Positions 31,018-40,384 of a stretch of DNA of 64,000 nt are shown here, in pieces. The notes beneath the pieces are model-generated. The model was not told where the DNA came from, made no database searches, and saw nothing but the letters and a program-made list of their open reading frames with translations. The stretch covers positions 248,001 to 312,000 of the forward strand of contig CAWGXZ010000003.1 of NCBI GenBank assembly GCA_963826695.1, written 5' to 3'. Origin of the DNA: CAWGXZ01 sp963826695. Lineage in GTDB: Bacteria > Pseudomonadota > Gammaproteobacteria > Burkholderiales > Burkholderiaceae_C. Numbering within the stretch: the stretch's first letter is position 1; each line of letters begins with the position of its first letter. Made by a program: the position numbers and the translations under genes.

Positions 31018-32743
31018 CGACCGCCTGCGCCGCGCTCAGCCGCTTCGGCCGGGGTGCGGGCCGCACTGCGCGCCAATCGGGCGGCCGGCGGCGCGGCGGG
31101 CTCCAGTGCCACCGGTGCCAGGGGAGGAAGCGCGCGGATCAGGTCGGCTGCCTTCTCGGCAATCATCATCGTCGCGGCGCAGGTGTTCGCCGACGGAATC
31201 GTCGGCATCACCGACGCGTCGACGATGCGCAGCCCCTCGACGCCGTGCACCCGCAACGCGTCGTCGACGACGGCGCCGGGTTCCGCGGCCGGTGCCATCC
31301 GTGCGCTGCCGTTGACGTGGTACGACGAGACGCCGTAGCGGTGCGCGAAGGCCAGCAGGTCGTCGTCGCTCTGCACCTGCTCGCCGGGCAGCGATTCCTT
31401 CGTGGCGAAGCGCGCCAGCTCGGGCGTGCGCAGCAGCCGCCGAGCCAGGCGGATGCCGCCGAGCAGCACCTCGCGGTCGCGCTCGTCGGCCAGGTAGTTC
31501 GGCTGGATCAGCGGGTCGGCGTAGGGGTCGGCCGAGCGTGCCTCGACGAAGCCGGTGCTGTGCGGCCGGTGCTGCCAGACCCCGCAGGTCATCCCGGGAT
31601 AGGTGTCGAGCACGCCGACGTAGCCTTCGCGGTAGCTCGCCGGCGCGAAGACACCCTGCAGGTCCGGCCGCGAGAGGCCTTCCTTCGACTTCCAGAACCA
31701 GTGCACCAGCGACGGGCTCAGCGCCAGGATGTTCGGCCGGCCGAGCAGCCAGCTGCCGATCTGACCCCACAGCCGCGGTGCGCGCGACAGCTCGTTCATC
31801 GTCGACATCGCCTTGACGCCGGCGACGACGCGCACCGAGAAGTGGTCGCTCAGGTGCTGGCCGACACCCGGCAGCGCATGCACCAGCGGCACGCCGATGC
31901 GCTGCAGCAGTTCGCCCGGGCCGATGCCCGACAACTGCAGCAGCTTCGGCGTGTTGATCGCGCCGGCGCAGAGCAGCACCTCGCGCCGCGCCGCGACCAC
32001 CCGGGCGGTGGACGCCGCCGTGCCGCGGGTGTAGCGCACGCCGGTGGCGCGCCGGCCGTCGAACACCACCGCCACCGCGCGCGCGTCGGTGCGCACCGTC
32101 AGGTTCTTGCGCTGCCGCGCCGGCCAGAGGTACGCGCGGCCGGTGCTCATCCGCCAGCGGCCGTCGATCGTGCGCTGGAAATAGCCCACGCCTTCCTGCG
32201 AAGCGCCGTTGTAGTCGGGGTTGCGCGGCATGCCCAGGCCAACGGCTCCGGCGATGAACTGCTCGCAGATCGGGTGGATCCAGGCGATGTCGCTGACCGG
32301 CAGCGGCCCGTCGCGCCCGCGCAGCCGGTCGTCGCCGGGCCCGATGCGCCGCTCGTTGCGCTTGAAGTAGGGCAGCACGTCGGCGTAGCCCCAGCCGCGG
32401 TTGCCGAGTGCGGCCCAGCCGTCGAAGTCCTCGCGCTGGCCGCGGTTGTAGACCAGCCCGTTGACCGAGGTCGAGCCGCCGAGCGTTCGCCCCTGCGGCA
32501 GCGGTATGCGCCGCCCGCCCGTCTGCGCCGTCGGCTCCGACGTGAACTGCCACGTGTACGCCGGGTTGAACAGCACCTTGATGAAGCCGGCCGGGATGTG
32601 CAGGAACGGATGCCAGTCGCGCGGCCCGGCCTCGAGCAGGCAGACCGTGCTGCGGCCGTCCTCGCTCAGCCGGTTGGCGAGGATCGCGCCGGCCGCACCG
32701 GCGCCGACGATGACGTAGTCGAAGCTTTCCGCTTCCGCCGCCA

Positions 32744-32744
<1 letters not shown>
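31014..32744 (-). CDS. GMC-family FAD-dependent alcohol dehydrogenase/oxidase, paralogue 2
   Basis: 576 residues from ATG 32744; its ATG shares a base with the livF stop (TGATG). Motifs: VIVGAGAAGAILANRLSEDG, GRTLGGSTSVNGLVYNRGQR, and the C-terminal SYHVNGSARMAPAAEPG followed by VDASVMPTIPSANT. The active-site position usually occupied by histidine is retained (YHVNG), but the TCRMG seen in its neighbour is SARMA here. About 25 extra residues rich in Ala and Arg extend the C-terminus. The two GMC proteins share long identical stretches (STVCLLEAGP, RGQREDxDGWAA). Coupling to the ABC importer genes suggests it oxidises the imported compound or a derivative. Confidence 0.92.
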
Positions 32745-33461
<717 letters not shown>

Positions 33462-33469
<8 letters not shown>

Positions 33470-35318
33470 GGCCCGCTCCGGCCGCACCGGCGAGCGGCGG
33501 CGTCGCGCCATCGGCTGCATCGTCGTCGTCGGTTTCCTCGTCGCCGAGGTAGGCCGCGATGACCCGCGGGTTGCGCTGGATGTCGGCCGGCTTGCCTTCG
33601 GCGATCTTCTCGCCGTAGTCGAGCACGATGACGTGGTCGGAAATCGCCATCACGAGGTCCATGTGGTGTTCGATCAGCAGCACCGTGATGCCGAGGTCGC
33701 GCACCTTGGCGATCAGCTCGATCAACGCCTGCGTTTCCTGCGGGTTGAGGCCGGCGGCGGGCTCGTCGAGCAGCAGCAGCCGCGGGTGCGTGGCCAGCGC
33801 CCGCGCCAGCTCGAGCCGGCGCTGCAGGCCGTAGGGCAGGCTGCCGGCACGTTCGTGGGCCTTCTCGCGCAGGCCGAGGAAGTCGAGGATCTGCAGCGCC
33901 TCGTCGGCAGCCGCCGCCTCGGCGTGCGCCGCGGCCGGCAGGCCGAAGAGGTAGCTCGGGAAGCCGGGCTCGATCAGCCGGTGCAGGCCGACCTTGACGT
34001 TGTCGAGCACGGTCATGTCGCTGAACAGCTTCAGGTTCTGGAAGGTGCGGCCGAGGCCGAGCTGTGAAATGCGGTTCGGCGCCAGGCCGGCGAGGTTGCT
34101 GCCGTTGAATTCGATCGTGCCGCGGTCGGGCGGCACGATGCCCGACAGGATGTTCAGCAGCGTCGTCTTGCCGGCGCCGTTGGGGCCGATCAGCGAATGG
34201 ATGTGGCCGGTCTTCAGCTCGATGTCGACGTTGTTGGTCGGCACCACGCCGCCATAGGCCTTGTAGAGGCCGCGTGCCGAGAGCAGCGGCCGATCCGCAG
34301 CGAGCACCTCGGTGCCGCGCAGCCGCCACTCCCCTGCCGGAGGCGGCAGCGGCGGCTGGCGACGCATCGCCGGCGAGAGGCGCGTGGCCAGCTTGCCGAT
34401 CGCACCCGCCAGCCCGTTGGGCATGACGTAGAGCGCGAACAGCAGCAGCGCGCCGTAGGTGAAGTGCTGCACGTGCGGCCAGCGGGCGAGGAAGGCATCG
34501 AGCAGCGTCAGCACGATGGCGCCGAGCAGCGGGCCGTAGATCGACGGCCCGCCGAAGAGCACGATCAGCAGGAAGAAGATCGACATGCCGAAGGTGATGA
34601 AGTCGGAGCTGATGTACTGGTTCTGCTGCGCCACCATGGCGCCGGCGAATCCGCAGGTGACCGCGCTGACGACGAAGGCGAGCACCTTGTAGCGGTAGAC
34701 GCTGACGCCGACGCTCTCGGCGGCGACCTCGGCGGTGTTCACCGCCATCAGCGCGCGGCCGACCTTGCCGCGCAGCAGCGAGCGGATCATCAGGTGCGCG
34801 ACGATCGCCAGCGCCCCGGCGAACCAGACCCACTCGCGCGCGTCGAAGGCCTTGCCGAACCACGACGGCGGCACCACGCCGTAGATGCCCTGCTGGCCGG
34901 CGAAGACGTCCTGCCATTCGGAGACGACCTTCTCGACGACGATGCCGAAGCCGATCGTCACCATCGCCAGTGCCGGGCCCTTGACGCGCAGCGCCGGCAA
35001 CGCGATCAGCACGCCGAAGAGGCCCGCCATCACACCGGCGGCGACGAAGGCGAGCCAGGGATTCCAGCCGTGGCGCGCGGTCAGCAGCGCCACCGTGTAG
35101 GCGCCGACGGCAAACAGCCCGGCATGGCCGAGCGACTTCTGCCCCGCATGGCCGACGAGCACGTTCAGCCCGGCGGCGGCCAGGTAGTTCATGGCGATCA
35201 GGAACAGCACCTTCAGGTAGAAGGCGTTGTCGGTCAGGAACGGGACGACGGCGATGGCCGCGGCGACGGCGGCGACGCCGCCCATGTGCGCGAGATTCGA
35301 GCGGCGTGGGTCCTGCAT
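33462..35318 (-). CDS. Natural LivM-LivG fusion: ABC permease joined to ATPase
   Basis: 618 residues from ATG 35318, which overlaps the livH stop (TGATG). Residues 1-330 are a LivM-type permease with about nine hydrophobic helices and the GHAGQKSLGHAGLFAVGAYT and GPALAMVTIGFGIVVEK signatures. After a linker (residues 330-360) follows a LivG-type ATPase: Walker A GPNGAGKTT, Q-loop GLGRTFQNLKLF, signature LPYGLQRRLELARAL, Walker B LLLLDEPAAGL and HHMDLVM. The reading frame is continuous, with no break and no internal start with a good ribosome-binding site, so this looks like a true fusion rather than an error; such fusions occur in related bacteria. It is placed between livH and livF, in family order. 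Confidence 0.93.
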
Positions 35319-36235
35319 CAGACCTTCTCCGCCACGCGCTGGCCGAGCAGGCCTTCGGGCTTGAGCACCAGCACCAGGATGATCAGCAAAAAGATGCTGA
35401 TCTCGCGCAACTCGGCATGCCACAGGCCGACCAGCGCCTCGACCAGGCCGAGCAGGAAGCCGCCGAGCATGCAGCCGCGGGCGTTGTTCAGCCCGCCGAG
35501 GATGGCCGCCGAAAAGGCCTTCAGCGCGATCGTCAGGCCCATGAAGACCGAGGCCGTGGTGATCGGTGCGATCAGCAGGCCGGCAAGGCCCGCGAGGCTG
35601 CTGCTGACGACGAACGCCAGCACAACCACGGCGGACACGTTGATGCCCATCAGCGTCGCCGCGTTGCGGCTTTGCGCCACCGCGCGCACCGCCTTGCCGA
35701 TCTTGGTGCGCCGCATCACCAGGTCGAGGCAGAGCATGACGACGATGCTCGAGCCGAGCACGAGCACCTCCTGCGGCAGGATGCCCGCGCCGCCGATCCG
35801 GATGACCTCGTTGCCGAGCGGCGACGGCATGACCATCGGCGACGGGCCCCAGATCGCCAGCGCGGTGTTCTGGATGATGATGCCGAAGCCGATGGTGCTC
35901 ATCACCCAGGCCAGGCCGCCCATGCCGACGAAGGGCCGCACCGCGGTGTAGTAGAGCAGCACCCCGAGCAGGCCGAGCACGACGATGCTGATCACCAGGC
36001 TGCCCACGTAGCGCAGCAGCGTCACGTCCTCGGGCTGCAGCGCGCCGGTGACGCCCTTGCCCGAGAGCAGCAGCAGCCCCGAGACGGCGACGAAGGCGCC
36101 GGCGACCAGGAACTCGCCCTGGCCGAAGTTGAAGGTCTTCGTCGTGTTGTGGGTGATGTTGAAGCCGAGCGCGACCAGGGCATAGATGCTGCCCAGAGCC
36201 AGCCCGCTGAACACCGCCTGGAGGATCGCGACCAT
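35318..36235 (-). CDS. livH: Branched-chain amino-acid-type ABC permease (LivH-like)
   Basis: 305 residues from ATG 36235 (MVAILQAVFSGLALGSIYALVALGF), eight to nine membrane helices. Signatures NITHNTTKTFNFGQGEFLVAGAF-like segment near residue 30, MRRTKIGKAVRAVAQ and the GLNNARGCMLGGFLLGLVEAL loop near the C-terminus are those of LivH. It is separated from livJ by 60 bp containing a strong hairpin, and overlaps livMG by one base. Confidence 0.93.
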   Translation of the reverse strand: MVAILQAVFSGLALGSIYALVALGFNITHNTTKTFNFGQGEFLVAGAFVAVSGLLLLSGKGVTGALQPEDVTLLRYVGSLVISIVVLGLLGVLLYYTAVRPFVGMGGLAWVMSTIGFGIIIQNTALAIWGPSPMVMPSPLGNEVIRIGGAGILPQEVLVLGSSIVVMLCLDLVMRRTKIGKAVRAVAQSRNAATLMGINVSAVVVLAFVVSSSLAGLAGLLIAPITTASVFMGLTIALKAFSAAILGGLNNARGCMLGGFLLGLVEALVGLWHAELREISIFLLIILVLVLKPEGLLGQRVAEKV

Positions 36236-36257
36236 GCCCGCCCTTTGCAGTGAGTGC

Positions 36258-36284
36258 CGCTCGCGGGCCGGCGGCCCGCAAGCG
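36258..36284. promoter_or_regulatory. Hairpin between livJ and livH
   Basis: GCGGGCC (36263-36269), a three-base loop and GGCCCGC (36273-36279) form a perfect 7-bp stem, extended after one mismatch by CGCT/AGCG. It lies in the 60-bp gap between the binding-protein gene and the first permease gene. Such hairpins often stabilise the upstream message or partly stop transcription so that the binding protein is made in excess. Confidence 0.45.
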
Positions 36285-36295
36285 CGTGCAGCCGG

Positions 36296-37495
36296 TTACT
36301 TCTTCAGATCGGCCGCGGTGAGCGACTTGATGAACGCGTCCTCGTAGCGCACCGGCGTGTTGCCCTTCCAGCGCGCGAGGTAGAAGTCGGCCACGCCGAG
36401 GCCCTCGTGGTCGGTCTTCGAGAACGGCTTGTTGTAGGTCTTGATCACGCCCTGAACGCCGTCGATCTGCTCGAGCGCTGCGGCGACCTTCTCGCCGTCG
36501 GTGGTGCCCGCCGCCTTCATCGCGGCGGCCAGCAGCATCACCGCGTCGTAGGCCTGCGCAGCGCACGGGAAGGTGGTCAAGGTCGGGAAGTTCTTGCGCA
36601 CCCGCTCGCCCAGCGCCTTGGTCCTGGCGTTGGTGTCTTCGGTCGTCGACGCCGCCAGGATCAGGTGCTCGGCCATCTTCTGCCCGGCAATGCGCGGCAG
36701 CAGCGAGCTGAGGTTGCCCCAGGTGCCGAGCGTGACGGGCAGGTAATTGATCTTTTCCATGCTGCGCAGCACATGGCCCGTGCCGTCCGCAATGGCGTAG
36801 ACGATCACCGTGTCGGCGCCCGCGTCGCGAAGCTTGGTCAGCTGCGACGTCATGTCGGTGTCCTTCGGGCCGAACTTCTCCACCAGCACCGGGGTGACCT
36901 TGTGCAGCGCCAGCACCTCGGTCGCGTCCTTGATGCCGCCCTGGCCGTAGCCGGTCGAGTCGGCCAGGATGCCGATCTTGCCGGTCTTCGACGCCTTGAC
37001 GGCATAGGCGCCGAGCAGCGCCACCTGCTCGCGGTCGACCATCGAGACGCGGAACAGGTAGTTCTGCGGCTCCTTGGCGTAGCGCAGCGTGATCTCGGTG
37101 CCGGTGGCGATCGGCACCACGACCGGAATCTTGCGCTGCTGCGGAATGTGCAGCCAGGCCAGGGCGTTGCCCGAGTTGGCCGGGCCGACGACGGCGTGGA
37201 CCTTCTCGTTGTCGATCAGCTCGGTCATGTTCTGGATCGACTTCGGCGGCGCGCCGAGGTCGTCACGGATCACCGGAACCAGCTTGCGGCCGAGCACGCC
37301 GCCGGCGCGGTTGACGTCCTCGATCGCCGCCTCGAAGCCCCAGCGGCCAGCGATGCCGAGCTCGGCAACGCCGCTGGCCGACTGGTCGGCGTTGTAGCCG
37401 ATCTTGATGTCCTGCGCCTGGGCGCCGGCAGTGGCAGCGGCGAGCAGGGCGGCGGCGATGACGGTGCGCCGGGTGGGATGAAAGAAGTCGGACAT
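36296..37495 (-). CDS. livJ: Periplasmic substrate-binding protein of the Liv-type ABC importer (LivJ-like)
   Basis: 399 residues from ATG 37495, with GGAG at good spacing. A signal peptide (RRTVIAAALLAAATAGAQAQ) precedes a type I periplasmic binding fold: IKIGYNADQSASGVAELG, VLGRKLVPVIRDDLGAPPKS, HAVVGPANSGNALA and MTSQLTKLRDAGADTVIVY. It heads the operon livJ-livH-livMG-livF-GMC-GMC. The binding-site residues do not let me name the ligand. The co-transcribed alcohol dehydrogenases argue for a hydroxylated or aromatic compound rather than leucine. Confidence 0.92.
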   Translation of the reverse strand: MSDFFHPTRRTVIAAALLAAATAGAQAQDIKIGYNADQSASGVAELGIAGRWGFEAAIEDVNRAGGVLGRKLVPVIRDDLGAPPKSIQNMTELIDNEKVHAVVGPANSGNALAWLHIPQQRKIPVVVPIATGTEITLRYAKEPQNYLFRVSMVDREQVALLGAYAVKASKTGKIGILADSTGYGQGGIKDATEVLALHKVTPVLVEKFGPKDTDMTSQLTKLRDAGADTVIVYAIADGTGHVLRSMEKINYLPVTLGTWGNLSSLLPRIAGQKMAEHLILAASTTEDTNARTKALGERVRKNFPTLTTFPCAAQAYDAVMLLAAAMKAAGTTDGEKVAAALEQIDGVQGVIKTYNKPFSKTDHEGLGVADFYLARWKGNTPVRYEDAFIKSLTAADLKK

Positions 37496-37766
37496 CGTGT
37501 CTCCTCGAGCGGGTCGTGAAAATGAAAAGCAGAACCGCGTCCGTGGTACCCGGCGTCGGTTGCGGCGAAGCTTAAGCGACGCGTCCCATTGATGGAGACA
37601 GGTTCTTCCCGGGGGTCGGGCTGCGGGGACATCGTCACCGCTCGGCGCGAAGGCGGCACCACAGGTCGACGACGCGCTGACTGTCGCCGTCGCAGGCGCG
37701 TTTCGCCGCGGCGGCGCGACCCCCCGGTGCAAGGGCTGCGGTCGGTCAAGGGCGACAATTGCCGCG

Positions 37767-39212
37767 ATGGATCTCGACCACGCGACGCTCGAGGCGATGC
37801 GCCGCCAGCATCCGGCGTGGCGGCTGCTGGCGGCCGATTCGGCGCCGCTCGTCGCCAGTTTTCTGCACCGCGCCTTCATCGTGCCGAACGTGCGCCTGAT
37901 GAGCCAGTCGGACCTTGCCGAGGTCCTCGACGACTGCCTTTATGCGGTCCGCGAGCAGCGCCCGGACACCCCTTACACGAAGTCGGCCTCGCACTATCTG
38001 AACGACTGGGCGGCCAACGACAAGGGTTGGCTTCGCAAGTTCTATCCGCCGGGCTCCGACGAGCCGCATTTCGACCTCACGCCGGCCACCGAGAAGGCGA
38101 TCGCTTGGCTGGCGAGCCTTGCCGAGCGCGTTTTCGTCGGCACCGAGTCGCGGCTGCTGACCCTGTTCGAGCTGCTGCGGCAGATGAACGAGGGCAGCGA
38201 GACCGACGTCGAGGCACGCGTGGGCGAGCTGCAGAAGCGCCGCGACGAGATCGACGCCGAGATCGACCGGGTGCAGCGCGGCGACGTGCCGCTGATGAAC
38301 GACACCGCCGTCAAGGAGCGGTTCCAGCAGTTCGCCGCGCTTGCGCGTGAGCTGCTTGCCGATTTCCGCGAGGTCGAGCACAACTTCCGCGCGCTCGACC
38401 GCCGCGTGCGCGAGCGCATCGCCCTGTGGGACGGCGCCAAGGGCGCACTGCTGCACGACATCATGGGCGAGCGCGACCTGATCGCCGAGTCGGACCAGGG
38501 GCGGAGCTTTCGCGCCTTCTGGGACTTCTTGATGTCGCAGGCTCGGCAGGAAGAGCTGACGCAATTGCTCGACCGCGTGCTCGACCTGCCGCCCGTCGCC
38601 GAGCTGGCGCCGGACGCGCGGATGCGGCGGGTCCACTACGACTGGCTCGAGGCCGGCGAGCACGCCCAGCGCACGGTGGCACTGCTGTCGCAGCAGTTGC
38701 GCCGCTTCCTCGACGACCAGGCCTTTCTCGAGAACCGCCGCATCATGGAAATCCTGCGCTCGGCATCGAAGCCGGCGCGCTCGCCGTGCGCGAGTGCCCA
38801 CCGGCGGGCGACTTCATGTCCATGGCCGACACCGCCGCGGGCATCGAGCTGCCGATGGAGCGGCCGCTGCATGCACCGCCGCTGAAGCCGGCGATCGCGA
38901 GCACCCGGCTCGAAGCCGGCACCGAAGACCTGGACGCCGCTGCACTCTATGCGCAGTTCGTCGTCGACACGCGCCGCACTCGCCCAGCACGTGCGGCAGG
39001 CACTGCAGCAGCGCTCGCAGGTGACGCTGCACGAACTGCTCGAGGCGCGCCCGCTGGCGCAGGGCCTGGCCGAACTCGTCGCCTACCTGCAGCTCGCCGG
39101 CGAACGACGCGGCACGCTGATCGACGACGGGGTCGAGGATGTCATCGCCTGGCAGAGCGAAAGCGGCGCGACCAGGCGCGCCCGACTGCCGCGCGTGATC
39201 TACACGCGATGA
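37767..39212 (+). pseudogene. jetA: Wadjet subunit JetA (DUF3375), two frame breaks
   Basis: ATG 37767 to TGA 39212, about 480 residues after joining frames, the usual DUF3375 size. The N-terminal 330 residues are unbroken (MDLDHATLEAMRRQHPAWRL; FLHRAFIVPNVRLMSQSDLA; KGWLRKFYPPGSDEPHFDLT; LTLFELLRQMNEGSE), the last part of this stretch being DDQAFLENRRIMEILRS. Breaks near 38770 (two extra bases or one missing) and 38978 (one extra base) precede the winged-helix-like end AQHVRQALQQRSQVTLHELL ... AWQSESGATRRARLPRVIYTR. JetA is the kleisin-like subunit (MukF/MksF analogue) of Wadjet, which with JetB and the SMC-like JetC extrudes plasmid DNA loops for cutting by JetD. Its stop overlaps the jetB start (ATGA). 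Confidence 0.85.
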
Positions 39213-39820
39213 CGATGGCGGCCCAAGGCGTGGTGCAGCCCGACCTGTCGGCAGTGGTGATTCCGCTGCTCAAGGGCGTGATCTACCGCGATGCCGACGC
39301 CGCGCAGTGGGGCGCGCTGCTCGATTTGCAGGGTCGGGTGCGCGACTACGTCAGCGTGCTCGGCCTGGAGTTGAGCCTCGACCAAGCCGAAGGCTATGCC
39401 TTCCTGCGTGCCCGACCCGAGTCGGAGGAAGACGCCGCGCCCAGGCTGCCGCGGCTGGTCGCGCGCCGGCCGCTGTCGTTTCCGGTCAGCCTGGTGCTTG
39501 CGCTGCTGCGCAAGAAGCTCGCCGAGTTCGACGCCGCGGGCAGCGGCACGCGGCTGATCCTGTCGCGCGACGAGGTGGTCGAGACGATCCGCGTCTTCCT
39601 GCCCGCCGGCAGCAACGAGACGCGGCTGATCGACCAGGTCGACGCGCACCTGAACCGCATCGCCGACCTCGGCTTCATCCGGCGTCTGCGCGGCCAGAAC
39701 GAGATGATCGAGGTGCAACGCATCATCAAGGCCTTCGTCGACGCGCAATGGCTGGCCGATTTCGATGCGCGGCTGGCGGGGTATCGGGCGCAGCTGGCGG
39801 GAGACATTGTTAAAGAATGA
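39209..39820 (+). CDS. jetB: Wadjet subunit JetB (DUF4194)
   Basis: 203 residues from ATG 39209, overlapping the jetA stop. DUF4194 features: SAVVIPLLKGVIYRDADAAQW at the start, YVSVLGLELSLDQAEGYAFL, LVARRPLSFPVSLVLALLRK and FLPAGSNETRLIDQVDAHLN, followed by an AdLGFIRRLRGQNEMIEVQRI-like winged-helix end. It corresponds to the MukE-like (KITE) subunit that bridges the kleisin JetA and the motor JetC. The frame is intact, in contrast to both neighbours in the operon. Between this gene and jetC lies an unrelated two-gene unit. Confidence 0.92.
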   Translation: MTMAAQGVVQPDLSAVVIPLLKGVIYRDADAAQWGALLDLQGRVRDYVSVLGLELSLDQAEGYAFLRARPESEEDAAPRLPRLVARRPLSFPVSLVLALLRKKLAEFDAAGSGTRLILSRDEVVETIRVFLPAGSNETRLIDQVDAHLNRIADLGFIRRLRGQNEMIEVQRIIKAFVDAQWLADFDARLAGYRAQLAGDIVKE

Positions 39821-39859
39821 AGGCGGCTTCTGCATCGGGATGGCTGGTACGCTCTCGCG

Positions 39860-40096
39860 GTGAAGGCGACGCAGTATTTCGAGGCCATCCGCACGCGCCC
39901 GGATAGAGCACCGATCCGGGACGAGTGGATCGAACGGGCAATCCGGTCTCCGCTCCGTGAAACCATCCAGGCCGACGGCCGCGTCAGGCGGTGGGTACAG
40001 GTGCCAGAAATGGGCAACCGCTACTTGCGTGTTGTCTTGATGTCCGACCTAGAAACGGTCCACAACGCATTCTTCGACCGAAGGTTCGTGCCATGA
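39860..40096 (+). CDS. Small DUF4258-like protein, partner of DUF2283 protein
   Basis: 78 residues from GTG 39860 (MKATQYFEAIRTRPDRAPIR). The sequence RAIRSPLRETIQADGRVRRW followed by YLRVVLMSDLETVHNAFFDR is typical of small proteins annotated as DUF4258 or hypothetical, nearly always next to a DUF2283 gene, as here. DUF4258-type folds resemble RelE-like toxins, but no catalytic residue can be assigned. It overlaps the DUF2283 gene by ATGA. Base composition is visibly lower in GC than jetB and jetC, suggesting separate acquisition. A toxin-antitoxin role is conjecture. Confidence 0.75.
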   Translation: MKATQYFEAIRTRPDRAPIRDEWIERAIRSPLRETIQADGRVRRWVQVPEMGNRYLRVVLMSDLETVHNAFFDRRFVP

Positions 40097-40290
40097 GAGT
40101 TCGCTATTTTCCAGACACAGACACGCTTCTGATCGAGTTTCGGGACGTACCCATTTCGGAAACGCGCGATCTCGATGAGAACACGCTGCTCGAGGTCGAT
40201 GCCAGCGGAAACATTTGTGCGATCACCATAGAGCACGCTTCGAGCAGAACGGGTGCACCCCACTTCTCTTACGAACTGGTCGAAGCATGA
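40093..40290 (+). CDS. DUF2283 domain protein
   Basis: 65 residues from ATG 40093. It starts MRVRYFPDTDTLLIEFRDVP and continues with LDENTLLEVDASGNICAITI, the complete DUF2283 pattern of a short beta-rich protein. Its ATG overlaps the TGA of the DUF4258-like gene, a coupling that is usual for this pair. The pair sits inside the Wadjet operon, 94 bp before jetC, and has markedly lower GC than its surroundings. Function of DUF2283 is not established; an antitoxin-like partner role has been guessed from pairing. Confidence 0.85.
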   Translation: MRVRYFPDTDTLLIEFRDVPISETRDLDENTLLEVDASGNICAITIEHASSRTGAPHFSYELVEA

Positions 40291-40384
40291 CGTGCGGGGC
40301 GACGCAGGTGTTCGGCAGCAAGCTGTTCTCGGGCTGCAAACGCTTTCACGGCCGCTGACTCGGCCCGCGTTGCCCTCGACCCTT

